Source of the DNA: Pegoplata infirma
Lineage: Eukaryota; Arthropoda; Insecta; Diptera; Anthomyiidae
Reading direction: 5' to 3'
NCBI GenBank assembly: GCA_963921195.1
Contig: OY992538.1
Span: 8,952,330-9,016,329, forward strand
DNA: 64,000 nucleotides
Below, piece after piece: positions 10,101 to 22,100 of this stretch (positions within the stretch are counted from its first letter, which is position 1; the number at the start of each line of letters is the position of its first letter). Under the pieces are notes generated by a model. It saw only the letters and a list, made by a program, of their open reading frames with translations. It did not search any database and was not told where the DNA came from. Position numbers and translations under genes: made by a program.

Positions 10101-11561
10101 CCCGAGTAAAAATAAACATATATTACAATATATAACTTGATACAAACATAATAAATTATATATGATTATACATCCGTGAGATATTTTCTAAATTTTTTTA
10201 ATGCAGTCATATGTAGTAATATATAATTGAATCATGATTCGGATTAAAAGGTGTACGGTTGATATAATTATATAAAATTACATGAGGGTCAATACAAAAT
10301 TTGTTTTTCTGTATAATTTAATATAAAATTATATATATCCTATTCTGTTCCATATATAACACTATATGTTTCCATTTAACCAACAATTTTCTAAGTTTTT
10401 AAGGCAAAGTATAAGAAACTTTTTAAAATGTTCCTAAACATTTCCTTGTTAGGGTTATGTATATCACCTATCTGGTTCGAAGCGTACCCGAACATTTTTT
10501 TGTTTAAGAAAATTATATGTTTGGTGAATGTATCGTTGACCTGTGGTGTAACTCAACCCAAACCAAAAAACACCAGGATTTTACATGTTTTTATGCAATT
10601 AGATCTAATTAGATCCACTAATATATGGCAATGTCTGCACTCAAAATAATCACTCTGTTAAATTACAGAGATACTCTGCTGAGCCAGCAGAAAATACCAT
10701 AGATTTCCAACCAGCAAGATTTTTTGTTATTTTACAAAGAAAACTCTGTAAAATAATTTCTATTAAAAAAAACTGTAAATTTACAGAATTATCTGTAAAA
10801 TGTGGATAAAAAGCGACCAGAATTTTACCTTGACTTTCTTATATATTTTTTCAATGAACTTGATATGGCTTTTACACAACAGTCACAAGTTGTGTTGACA
10901 ATTGGGAAATGCCATCGTGTAAATTTGCCCGCTTTAATGTTTCCAAATTGTAAATTTACTTTTTTTATTTTTGTGAAAATTACGAATTTTTTATGAGTAC
11001 CCAATTTTACTGGACATCCTCTTAAAATTAACCAGCTTTTATTGTAATTTAAGACGTTTTTTTAAGACGGGTTGAAATATTTGGAAGTTTTTTGAAGAGA
11101 TTATTTGAAAACTGTATTACAGAGCAATAGTAAAATTACAGATGAATTTTAGTATTTTGGTTACGAGAAAAAAAAAACAAAGTATTTTTCTAAAATCTGT
11201 ATTTTAACAAAAAACTCTGTTTATTATCTGTAAAATAGAGATTACAAAGTAAAAGTAAAATAACAGATAAAATTTTGTTTTTCGGTCACAAAAAAATACA
11301 AAGTATTTTCTTAAAATCTGTATTTTGACAGATAACTTTGTCAAATATCTGTAGAATTAAGATTACAGTCATTTTACATAGTATTTAACAGAGTAATTAT
11401 TTTGAGTGTGGTCAAAACTCGGATGAAATCAAATCATATTTTATACAAATTGATCTTTTTTAATGCAAAAACATCCACCATTTTTCGGATCAAATTGCGT
11501 TTAATTATATATTGTATTACATATCAATATATATTGCATCATATAAAAATTTTTACTCGGG
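10101..11561 (+). mobile_element. CCCGAGTAAAAAT-ended element E, copy 1
   Basis: Inverted ends CCCGAGTAAAAAT at 10101 and its complement ending 11561, flanked by AT on both sides. It is nearly identical to 31770-35351 outside the insertions in each copy. An ORF of about 73 codons at 10428 is conserved in the second copy but has no recognisable domain, so it is probably not a gene. A second MITE (10638-11408) sits inside; copy 2 shows the empty site. Confidence 0.75.
10638..11408 (+). mobile_element. CACTC-type MITE with TG target duplication
   Basis: 771 bp with ends CACTCAAAATAATCACTCTG and CAGAGTAATTATTTTGAGTG. It is flanked by TG at 10636-10637 and 11409-11410. In element copy 2 the uninterrupted site near 33108-33125 reads ATGTCTGGTCAAAAC, which proves the boundaries and the 2-bp duplication. 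A decayed right end of the same family is at 20400-20487. Confidence 0.85.
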
Positions 11562-12383
11562 ATATATTTTTTTTATTCCGTTTTGCATTTTGGAGTAAAG
11601 AATTTCATAAAAATAGTTTTGTACCCAAAGTACCAAGTGTTTGTAGTAAAAAATCATTAAAAAATGTTTTTAGAAAAAAAATGTTGAAAAATTTTCTAAG
11701 TCCTATGAAAAACTCAAACATCGGGATACATATGGAAGTACAAGTCATATATGTGCAAATGTGTACATATCTGAAATTTTTTTTGAAAATTTTCAAAGTT
11801 TTTTATTGGAAATTTTTTTTTTGAGTAAAAAAATTCAGTTTAAAATTTCAGTTCAAATCATTTTGAATTTTTCTTTGGAAAATTTTATAAGTCCCAGACA
11901 TATGTATGTGCAGATGTGTGCATATGTGTTTGCATACATCAGCATGTATGAAAAAAAATCAAGAAATATTGCTTCATACATGTATTCATATGGAGCATGT
12001 ATGATCACATATTTTTCATATGTGATCACATATGAAACATGTATGTGCATATATGAACATTTTTCACCGGGTAACTCAAAAACTTTAGCTCGAATTGCTT
12101 CCGGGTGGTCTTGCTATACGATTTAAAAGCTACAAAATTGCTTTGCAATTTTTTTCGTATCGGCCGTAGTTATCGACTTTATCTCAAACTAAATTTAATT
12201 GATAATTTGTCTCAAGGAGGAATAAAAAAGTAATGAAAGAATGAAATTTTGAGATTTAAAAAAAAAATCTTGAACGTAGGAAATATCGCATATTTTTGAA
12301 AATTTCAATTAGTGATATTTTGAAAACCTTTCGACCGATTTTGATTTTCGTTTTCAGCTCATTAAAATTAATAAATATGATGT

Positions 12384-14003
12384 CCCGGTGAAAAATGGTA
12401 CAAATATGATCATATATGCGTTCATACAGCGTCATGTATGTCCATATATGTAGCATATATGAATATATATGACACCCCGGTGAAAAATGTTCACATATGA
12501 ATCATATGTGGTCCAAATATGGACATGTATGTTCATATATGTAAATATATGTTACACATGCGAAAATTGGCGGCATGTGTACATATATGGCATGGGTTCA
12601 TATATGTGCATATGTGTTCATATATGTTTCATATATGTCTGTCCACATGCCGCCAATTTTCGTATATGCTCATATATTAAATATATATGTTCATATATGT
12701 AATCATATGTGAAATATATATGATTCACATTTGAACATTTTTCACTGGGACTGTATGAAGGCATATATGGTCATATTTGCAACATATATGTCCATATACG
12801 TAAAATGAGGGCATATGAACATATATGACATATATGCTTCATATATGTCCACTAGAGTGTCCCTTATTTTGGAAATGTTGGAAATGTTGAGACGGTACCC
12901 CCTCATTTTTTTCCTTTTGACTAAAAAATAACTCAGGAAAAATTTTACGCCCTTACGACCACGCCTTCCCTACGCGACGGGGCCGTAAAGAGCGGGGCCT
13001 TAAAAATCATTTTTCCATACAAAGCAAAAAATTTTTTTTTTGATTTTTAATTTTTTTGTTATTAATTATAATATTACTTGATTAGCTTATTCACGACAAA
13101 AAATTTGATTTTGATGGGATGAGGCTTTCAGTTCTAAAAAATTTTTCGAAAAACAAAATTTAGAGCTTTAGAGGGACCTTTAGTAGGACCCCTACAGTAA
13201 AAATTTTTTAAAAAATATTTTTTTTTAGTTTTGACAAGCAACCATTTTAGTTGAATTGTTGCTTTTAATGATATATTTTCATAAAAAAATATTATTCCTA
13301 TCTGTGACATCTTTATCGTGATCTAAAAAAGGGTAAAAAATGCATTTTTGATGTTTTTCGATACACGATCAAGATGTCACAGATATGAATAATATTTTTT
13401 TATGAATATATACCATTAAAAGCAACATTACAACTAAAACCGTTGCTTGTCAAAACTAAAAAAAAAAAAATTTTAAAAAATTTTTACTGTAGGACCTCAA
13501 AAGCTCTAAATTTTTTTTTTTCGAAAAATTTTTTAGAACTGAAAGCCTCATCCCACCAAAATCAAATTTTTTGTCGTGAATAAGCTAATCAAGTAATATT
13601 ATAATTAATAACAAAAAAATTAAAAATCAAAAAAAAAAATTTTGGTTTGTATGGAAAAATTATTTTTAAGGCCCCGTTCTTTAAGGCCCCGTCGCGTAGG
13701 GAAGGCGTGGTCGTAGTGGCGTAAAATTTTTCCTGAGTTATTTTTTAGTCAAAAGGAAAAAAATGAGGGGGTACCGTCTCAACATTTCCAACATTTCCAA
13801 AATAAGGGACACTCTAATGTCCACATATGTCATATATGGGCATATGCCCTCATTTTACGTATATGGACATATATGTTGCAAATATGATCATATATGACTG
13901 CATACAATTTCATATATGACCATATATGCTCGTATATTTACATATATGCATCCATATACTTACATATATGTATCCATATATGCACATTTTTCACCGGGGT
14001 GTC
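12384..14003. mobile_element. composite of CCCGGTGAAAAATG palindromic elements
   Basis: CCCGGTGAAAAATG ends occur at 12384 and 12476 (+) and as complements at about 12735-12748 and 13984-13997. The inner pair at about 12473 and 14003 extends to a mirrored CACCCCGGTG/CACCGGGGTG. CATATATG-type palindromes fill the interior, and a hAT element is inserted at 12853-13816. Confidence 0.55.
12853..13816. mobile_element. hAT-type element that is a near-complete palindrome
   Basis: Ends TAGAGTGTCCCTTATTTTGG and its complement; target duplication ATGTCCAC at 12845-12852 and 13817-13824. The two halves of the 964 bp are inverted copies almost to the centre near 13335, so either strand could form a hairpin with arms over 400 bp. 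No transposase. The 8-bp duplication and TAGAG terminus are hAT features. Confidence 0.85.
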
Positions 14004-15584
14004 ACAAAAAATTTTTTTTTATTTATTTTTTTTTTAATTTTTAATGCGAGTGGCCTCAAATTTGTAACACATAACTTTTAGATCTAAGAGAATAAAAATT
14101 TGCCCGAACACTTGAGAATATTAAAAGTCGAAGAAAACATGTCACTGTAATGGCACATGACCGTACCAGTGGCATATTATGCCACACTAGACTGGCATTT
14201 TTTTGTCATCTTACGATTTTCCCAAGTGTCCGGGAAAATTTTTTATTGCAATAGGTCTAAAACCAATGTGGTACAAATTTGAGGTCAATCGGATTAAATT
14301 AACCTGTGGCGCCCGGCGGTTTAAGTTTTGGATTTTTGAAAAAATTTTAAAAATAAAATTAAAGTTGTTTTTTATTCGACCTTTCAGATTCAATATTTAA
14401 AAAATAAAGTTGTTCGAGCTCGAGGTCCTCGAAAAAAATAAAGACCTCGAGCTCGAACATTATCTTTCGAAATTATCTTTCGACACATCATATTTGTTAA
14501 TTTCGATGCGCTGAGCACGAATATCAAAAAAAAATTAAAATCGCTCGATCGGTTTTCGAGATATCGCCATTTCAAATTTGTAAAAAATGGCGGTTTTTTC
14601 CTACGTTCAAGAAATTTTTTAAAAAAAGTCTCAAAATTTCATTCCGCCAACCCTTTTGTAGAGGTTGCGACAATCTTTCATTTAAAACTAATTTGAGCAA
14701 ATCCGATCATTTTAAGCCGGTGGCGCCCATCGATCAAAGTTTTGGCTTTTTAGAAACTTTTTATCAAAAACCCTAAACTTTGATCGAAGGGTGCCACGGG
14801 TTAAAATGATCGGATTTTGCTCCAATTAAGCTTAAATGAAAGATTGCATAAAGCTCTATAAAAGGGTTTAAATAAAGCAATTTTTAGAGCTTTTTTAAAA
14901 AAAAATCTTAAACATAGGAAAAAACCCCCATTTTGCAATTTTTTGACAATTTTTAAATGGAGATATCTCGAAAACCGTTCGACCGATTTTATAAATTTTT
15001 TTATATTCGTACTCAGCATTCTAAAATTAATAAAAATAATGTATCGCAAGATATTTTTTTTTAAGTTTTTTCATTTTCAAAAATCCAAAATTTTGGTGGA
15101 AATTTTCCAAAAGTCCAAAACTTTGATCGAAGGTCGCCACGGGTTAAAATGATCGAATTTGGCTCAAATTTGTTTTAAATGAAAGACTGACTCAAGCTCT
15201 ACAAAAAGTCGGCGGAATGAAATTTTGAGACTTTTTTAAAAAATTTCTTGAAAGTAGGAAAAAACCGCCATTTTTTGCAAATTTCAAATAGCGATATCTC
15301 GAAAACTTTTCGACCGATTTTAATTTTTTTTGATATTCGTGCTCAGCACATCAAAATTAACAAACATGATTGGTCGAAAGATATATTTATTTTTTTTTTT
15401 AATTTTTCAAAATTCCAAAACTTTGACCACCGGGCGCCACGGGTTAATTTAATCCGATTGACCTCAAATTGGTATCACATGAGGTTTAGGCCTAGTAGAA
15501 TAAAAAAATGCCCGGACTTTGAAAATCGGAGAAGACAAAATTTCGCTATACAGAAAAATGCCAGTCTAATGGCACACGGCGCAT

Positions 15585-17012
15585 GCAATGGGCGTTTCAC
15601 CAAAAACCTTTTTTTTTTTTTTCGGGATTTTTGCAACTCTTGAAGCTGAATATAAATTCTTATGGCCTAAAAGACTTTTTGAATTGTTTTCAGCTAATTT
15701 TGGCCGTGTACGCTGATTTTATATCTGGCAAAGTTGATAAAAAATCTGACTTTTTCGACTTTTTAACAGCGGTTTCCTCGCAAACGCGATCTGATAGAAA
15801 AAATTGGAAAACGGATTCGAAATCAGCGCTCTAAACTTCATGTATAACATTCGTCAATGATTAGGTAAAATGAAAAGGTTCAAATTTTGTCACCTAGTGT
15901 TACTAATGTATGTTTTTTCGGAAATTGAATAGAAAAAAGATGAAAAATTTTAAATCTGGAGGGGTTCAAATATGGAAACACTGAAATAACAATAGAAATA
16001 ATAAACAAGTGAGAATGTTAAATTCGGCTGTGCCGAATCTTTTATACCCTCCAACATGTAAAAAAATTAAAAAAAAAAATTGACAGGGGCGTTGTAATTT
16101 TTTTTGGGGGGGCAAGGTAAAGGAGGGTTCAGTGAGCAGGGGGAACCCTTGGCCCTCGCGGTACATGTTTACAAGTTCATTTTTGTCTGCTTTGTGCACT
16201 AGAGTATTATAGTTTTATTATTATTTAAATTAATTTTTTATTCACGGCCTTAAAAGAAGGGCGGGCCAAAAAAAATTCCCCTGGGTCCAAACGCAGGACT
16301 ATAAACTTCTGCGAACATAAAAATTTTCATTTGATTCACAAAAATACAAAAAAAAAAACGTCTAAAAAATTGGCACTTTTAAGAGGTTGGTTTAGTTCTT
16401 CAAGGGGGAACTTTTTTCCCCCTGGTTCAATTTGCCAAACTTGAGGGGTCTAGCCCGTTTATTTTGGACTGCATCGTGTTAACTACAGACGGACGGACGG
16501 ACATCGCTAGAATGTCTTAGAATCGATCACTGATCAATAATATATACACTTTATGGGATCCCCGACCGATATTTCGATGCGTTACACACGGAATGACAAA
16601 GTAAGTATACCCCCATACTGTAGTTGGAGGGTATAATAAGGTTATGAAACATAAATTTAATGTTTTTTTTATTTCTTCTATTTTTTTATTATTTCTATTG
16701 TTCATAATTTCAGTGTTTCCATATTTGAACAACTCCACATTTAAAATTTTTCATCTTTTTTCTATTCACTTTCCGAAAAAAACATACATTAGTACCACTA
16801 GGTTACAAAATTTGAACCTTTTCATTTTGCCTGATCATTGACGAATGTTTTATATGAAGTTTAGAGCGCTGATTCCGAATCTGTTCTCCATTTTTTTTAT
16901 CAGCTCGCGTTCGCGAGGAAACCACTGTTAAAAAGTCGAAAAAAATCCGATTTTAATCAACTTTGCCAGATTTGAAATCACCGTACACTAATTACCCAAA
17001 ATATACTACCAG
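15585..17012. mobile_element. foldback element with a DINE-like element at its centre
   Basis: 15600-15995 and 16640-17010 are inverted copies; shared motifs include GTGTTTCCATATTTGAAC and TTTTGCCTGATCATTGACG or its near copy. The centre is occupied by a family-3 DINE-like element at 16003-16637. The same outer sequence occurs as a fragment in the CheA-like intron near 7790. Confidence 0.6.
16003..16637 (-). mobile_element. DINE-1-like element, family 3, - orientation
   Basis: The 3' end AACAAGTGAGAATGTTAAAT with hairpin TTCGGCTGTGCCGAA lies at 16003-16040. The 5' end with CCATACTGTAGTTGGAGGG is at 16612-16633. A short GGAC tract is at 16490-16502. Confidence 0.75.
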
Positions 17013-17134
17013 AATCCGGGTAGCTACCAGATGCCCTGTGTAATTGTTAGGCAGTATTGCCTGAGTGTCGCTTCTTAAAAAAAGAGAAAAAAAAAAAAAA
17101 TGGTTCGGCAGAGAAAAATTTTAGCAATAGGGAC

Positions 17135-18405
17135 CAGGGATGATAAATGACATTTTCAAGATTGTACTGACTTGACTAAAAAAGTGTACTTTTTTGACCC
17201 TCATTGTACTAAAAAAGTTTTAAAACATTTTTTATTTTTTAATTTTTTATTAGACAAAAATATAATACCCTAAACCAATGTTTCCCAGAAAATGGGTCCG
17301 AAGTCCACACATAGACTATTCGATCTATCTTTATTTAGACCTTAAATAAGTGTAGAAAACACACACAACCCAAATTTAGGCTTCTATTTGTTGCCAATAC
17401 ACCGACTTAACTGAATATCGTACAAAATATGTATATGTGGCCCATGTCCAAAAATAAAAAAATGGGGCCTATCTCCAATTAAAATCGGACTTGATTAAGT
17501 TACCAAAGACAGCTTTTAACACCTACAAACAAAATTTTAAAAAAATATTTCCTATTTTTATGAAATTTAAGAGATTTATTTGAAAATTGGGAAGATGGTT
17601 TGTTTGGGGACTACAAGTGGAACTGATCCAATATTCATTAAAATTTATAATAGTGATTTGTGAAAACAAAACGTTCACCAAGTTTCGTAAGGATATCTGT
17701 TATAATACAGTTAGTGCATAGAGTAAAGAATAATATCAGAGATTTTGATAGGCCCCAAAACAATATGTCACCTTATATAAATTGGTTCTCTTAATGATTA
17801 AGAGAGTTTTTACATGCAATAGCATAGGCAACACTAAGAGAACCAACTTTTTGAGAGAGGAAATTAAATGGTAGCCAACCAACCTGATACCCACTGAGTT
17901 AGTGTAGTCATTTTAGTCCAATTTAAAGGGGGCATTTTAATTGGGGCTAGGTCTAAATGTTTTCTAATTTCTTCTTCGTCAATGGGACAAAATTTTAGGT
18001 AATTTGATCGAAAATTGTGACCTATATCTTGCTTACGCTGTTTACATGGACAGACAGACGGACGGACATCGCCAAATTGACTAAAAAAGTGGTTCTTATT
18101 CGATCGATATGCAAAAACGTGGATATAGAAAGTAGTTACAAATATCAGCACAAACTCAATATACCGTGTATCACAGAGTGGTAGGGTGCAAAAATAATTT
18201 TTTAAAATTATTTTGTGGATTTTTGAAAATATTGTGCTGATTTTGACGATTTTTTTTACAAAGATCGTAGTTTTTGGACGATTTTATACGCAAAAACTGT
18301 GTCAAAATTTGTGATTGTAGTAAATCAGTCAGTGGAGTACTACCGTACTTTTGGCCTCCGAATTGTAATGAAAAAAATACAATTGTACTGACTTTATCAT
18401 CCCTG
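17135..18405. mobile_element. hAT-type element with nested DINE-like element
   Basis: Ends CAGGGATGATAAA and TTTATCATCCCTG; target duplication ATAGGGAC at 17127-17134 and 18406-18413. About 940 bp of the 1271 bp is a family-2 DINE-like insertion (17250-18195). The remaining hAT sequence is short and carries no transposase. It lies inside a possible exon on the - strand (see 17011-18562). Confidence 0.85.
17250..18195 (-). mobile_element. DINE-1-like element, family 2, - orientation
   Basis: The 3' end is near 17260 (AATACCCTAAACCAATGTTT) and the 5' end near 18190 (TATCACAGAGTGGTAGGG). The (GTCY)n tract is reduced to GGACAGACAGACGGACGGAC near 18049. Confidence 0.7.
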
Positions 18406-18828
18406 ATAGGGACTCAAATCTTGATCCTTTATTAGCCGAAGGATTTTTCGTCGTTGCTGATGAAGTTATAATTTCAGTTATTTTCCTTTTCGCTTGACGT
18501 CTTTCTTGTGTTAAGTCCCTGAAATTATTCAATAAAACTCGTAATAAATAGGGGTAACTCATAATTTTTATTGATCTCTCATAAGATTATTTAAAATCAA
18601 ATTTTGTTTGTTTTATTTTTTCATCTTTCATAATAATAGCACTTGTTGAATACTTTAAATTTTGTTAAATTTTGTTTTAATATATTTTTTTTTTTCGATT
18701 TTATAAATAAATTTTAGCATTTAACCTAAATTTTCTTTTTGTTAAGATTTTGAAGCATTTTTGGCACGTTTTAGTTTTTCACTTTGTAAATTTTTGTTTT
18801 TAGTGATTTATAACAAATACGAAATTTG

Positions 18829-19182
18829 TTAGTGGTCTCGTTGTGTTATTGGAAAACCTTCAATTGTATCATCCTCCTCCACCCCACTCTCAAGGCAGCA
18901 CTGTTGGCAACACTGTCTATCATCACAATTCTCATTTGGTTCATAATTCAGCAGCTGCTGGTAACTGTTAAATTGTTTAGAATCTAATTTATGGATGGCA
19001 TTATTATTGTCCATTTTATTACAACCATTTAAGGTTTGCTTGGTGTTGTGATTCTCTTTACAGATTTTCAATTCCATACCTTTTTCTAAAACAACATCAT
19101 CATAGTCTTCTTCGTAAGCATTCATGTGAAATGAATATTCTGAATTACTATCATCTGAATTATCACAATCAAAATAGGCAAT
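18829..19182 (-). CDS. exon 4 of the Cys-cluster gene, with stop
   Basis: Follows TTTCTTTTTTAG. 117 codons and TAA. Starts IAYFDCDNSDDSNSEYSF, acidic, and contains CDDRQCCQQCCLES near the end. A possible polyadenylation signal (AATAAA on the - strand) is near 18567-18572. Confidence 0.78.
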   Translation of the reverse strand: MAYFDCDNSDDSNSEYSFHMNAYEEDYDDVVLEKGMELKICKENHNTKQTLNGCNKMDNNNAIHKLDSKQFNSYQQLLNYEPNENCDDRQCCQQCCLESGVEEDDTIEGFPITQRDH

Positions 19183-22100
19183 CTAAAAAAGAAATGTGAT
19201 TATAATATGATTGTATAAGAGAAATTTTATAAGAGTTTGTTTTAAGAATTTTAAGTTTATTTACCTGACAATCTATACAACGGCAGTTATCACATAAACT
19301 ACAAGAATATTCCAATAATTCAGACAAATCCTGAGGATTTTGATTATCGCTATCATAAGATTTTGACCAATATTTATGTTTACGGCTAAAATTATAAGAG
19401 AAAAAAAGAAGTTAAAGCAAAAAAGAGAATTAATAAAACAAAATGTTGCCTATTTAAAGGCTTTGCATATAATTAATTACAATGGGGTAAAGAATATCAC
19501 CAGGGAAACCACAAAATTTATTAAACTTAAATTTTATAAAATCTTGTGATATTTCTTCTTAAAATTAAATTATTTAATTTACCTTTTTTCTTGTTCCTTA
19601 GTTCGCGTTACATCAATTCCTGCTGGCGGCTGATTATTGTTGCTAATATTTTCATTTGTTTCACCTTCTAAATATTTCCAAAATTTTGATTTTTTCTTTA
19701 ATATTTCTGATTTTGATTTAAATGTTTTTGATTCAATTCCACTATAATTTCCTTGATTTAATTTTAAACTATTACTGCTACAATTGAATAGTTTTTGTAT
19801 GGCATGGGCAGCTGGGGAACACATGGTGGAAGAGGCTGATGACCAGACTGATGATGATGATGACGTGGCGACATTGTTGGACGATGATGATGATGATTCC
19901 ACATTATTATTATCATTGAAATCTGTATAATGGAGTTTGGGATTATTTGCCAATATCTAAAATATAGAACAAAAAGCAATAAATAATCAGAAAAATTATG
20001 ATAAATGAAGAAATATTATATGTACGCAAATACAAGAATTATAATGATACTCGCAGGAATATTATTTATGATTATACATATTCTATAGTAAGAAGGTTGG
20101 CATTTATTTACATATTTGAATTTACAACATTTTGAAAAGCGTTAAAGGGTAACAGCTACATAAAATTGCCTCTAAAAAGAAATTAAATTCTAAATTCTTG
20201 AAATCTTTTTTTTATAAGAAACTTTAATTTTACGTTGAAAAGAATTTTTTGAAAACATTTAAAACAAAGTTTTGTGTGAAGACTATAAAGGAGATTTTAA
20301 TTGTCAAATTTTTTCACTAAAGTTCTGCCTCGCCTTCAGGGCTATCAGACTTGGGGATTTATCCCCACAGTTTGGGATTTCATGCTAGCAAAAAGGCATT
20401 TTGACAGAAAACTCTGCCAAATATCAGTTGAAATGAGATTATAGTCATTTTACAGAGTATTTAAACAGAGTTATTATTTTAATTGTATACAGGCGCTGAT
20501 CCACGGGGGGAGGAAATTCCCCCTCCCCCCAAACCGAATTCGAAGGAAGAAAATAAGGAAAAAAGAAAAAAAAAAGAAAAATAGGAAAAGAAAGGAAAAG
20601 AAAAAAAGGAAAGGAAAAGAAAGGAAAGAAGAAAAATGGAGAGGAAAAAAGGAAAAGAAAATAATCTCAAAATTTTTTCGATGAAAATTTTTTCTTAAGG
20701 AGATATGTCTCAAATGTTAGATTTTTGTATATGAAAAAATTTTAGAATTTTTGTACAGGAAAAATTTGAGAATTTTTCATTATGAAAAAATTGAGAATTT
20801 TCCTACAGGAATAACTGAAAATTTTTCTATAGGAAAAACATTAGAATTTTTTTCGGAGAATCTCAAAATATTTAAAATATTCTTTAGAAAAAATACGATA
20901 ATTTTTGTAGACGAAAAATTTTGGAATTTTTCTAGACGAAAAATTTAGAAATTTTTCTATAGGAAAAATTTAAGAATTTTTCTAAGAATTTTTGTATGGA
21001 AAAAATCTGCGAATTTTTGTATAGGAAGAGAATTTAAATACGAAAAATCTAACAATTTTTCTAAAGGAAAATATCAGAGAATTTTTTTATAGGAAAAGTC
21101 TGAGAATTTTTCTGTTGAAAAAATATGAAAATTTTTTATAGAGAAAATCTGATAATTCTTCTTTCGAAAAAATCTGAGAAGATGGGCAAAAAGTAAAAGG
21201 AAAATGAAATTATATGAACATTTTTTCTATAAAAATGCTCAAGAATCTCTAAATTTTTCCATAGGAAGAATGTTTTTGAATCCTTATAGGAAAAAAAGTA
21301 TCGGATACTTTAAACTTTTTAGGAAAATCAAGAAAATTTTCTTAAGGGAAAATTTGAGAATTTTTCTATAGAAAAAATTTATCAGAATCTAATTCTTTTT
21401 CTATAGCCAAATTACGCAGAATCTGGGACTTTTTAATAGGAAAAATGTTTCGGAATCTAAGATTTTTTATTTAAAAATATCTCAGAATCAAAGACTTTTT
21501 CTTTAGGACACATGTCTCAGACACTAAGATAACATCTCAGAATCTGAAATTATTTCTATTTGAAATATGTCTCAGAATCTAAGAATTTTTAATAATAAAA
21601 GCTTAAATCTTTAGCTAAGATAAAACATCTCAGACTGTTTTGATAGGAAAAATACATACCTCAGAATTTGTGAGTTTTTATAGAAAACATTTTCTATAAT
21701 CTGAGACTCAGAATATGAGACTTTTTATATAGAAAAAAAACCTAGAATCTGAGATTTTAGAAAATATCCCAGAATATGAGAAAATATCTTAAATTCTGAG
21801 ATTTTTCCCATTTGAAAAATGTCTCAGAATTTTTTTTTTGTCATAAAAGGTCTCAGACTCAGAATCTGAGACTCCTTCTATAGAAAAAATCTCAGAAGCT
21901 AGACCTGTTCTGTAGGAAAAATGTTTCAGATTTTTTTTTTTTTTTTTTGTATGAAAAATTTCTTAGGTTCTCAGGCTTTTTAATAAAAAATATGTCTTAG
22001 AAAATGTTGAGAATCTTAGACTTTTTCTAAGGAAAAGTGTCTCACCTTTACTTTTTCTTTAGAAAAATGTCTTATAATCTAGGAAATTGACTCAAAAATT

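Larger units (their letters stand above)
9967..12071. mobile_element. CCCGG-type MITE rich in CATATATG palindromes, with a nested element
   Basis: Ends are CCCGGCGAAAAATG at 9967 and the complement of CCCGGTGAAAAATG at 12071, flanked by TA on both sides (9965-9966, 12072-12073). The interior next to the ends is packed with overlapping CATATG/ATATAT palindromes. It is interrupted by the CCCGAG element at 10101-11561. No protein is encoded. The TA duplication suggests Tc1/mariner, which is inference. Confidence 0.65.
12074..15580. mobile_element. degenerate repeat region K, split by CATATATG element
   Basis: Outside 12384-14003 this region consists of diverged copies, in both orientations, of modules with TTTCGACCGATTTTAAT, GGCGCCACGGGTTAA and ATGCCAGTCTAATGGCAC. 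12140-12383 and 14400-15400 share modules, so the 12384-14003 block looks like an insertion. Short ORFs here overlap on both strands and have no domain. Confidence 0.5.
17011..18562 (-). pseudogene. possible exon or gene remnant interrupted by a hAT element
   Basis: On the - strand, 18545 down to 18406 follows a plausible acceptor (GAATAATTTCAG) and reads DLTQERRQAKRKITEI then a serine/threonine-rich stretch, ending in GSRFESL at the hAT insertion site. Removing the element and one target copy lets the frame run on for about 25 codons into a poly-phenylalanine stretch and a stop. It lies downstream of the stop codon of the four-exon gene, so it could be an alternative last exon, an old pseudogene or chance. 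No family recognised. Confidence 0.25.

Noticed and set aside
10428..10649. 73-codon ORF repeated at 32904 as a possible small gene
   Set aside because: It is conserved only because both copies belong to the same element E; it has no domain, no splice context and the flanking non-coding sequence is equally conserved.
11402..12126. Overlapping 140- and 121-codon ORFs
   Set aside because: They cross the boundary of element E and run through CATATATG palindromes; both strands give similar ORFs, a sign of low complexity.
14203..15643. Several 60-130 codon ORFs on both strands
   Set aside because: They fall in a degenerate inverted-repeat region and mirror one another; no domain or splice logic.
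20474..20713. Phe/Ser/Leu-rich ORFs on the - strand
   Set aside because: They are translations of an A/G-rich stretch (GGAAAAGAAA-type) inside a transposon end.
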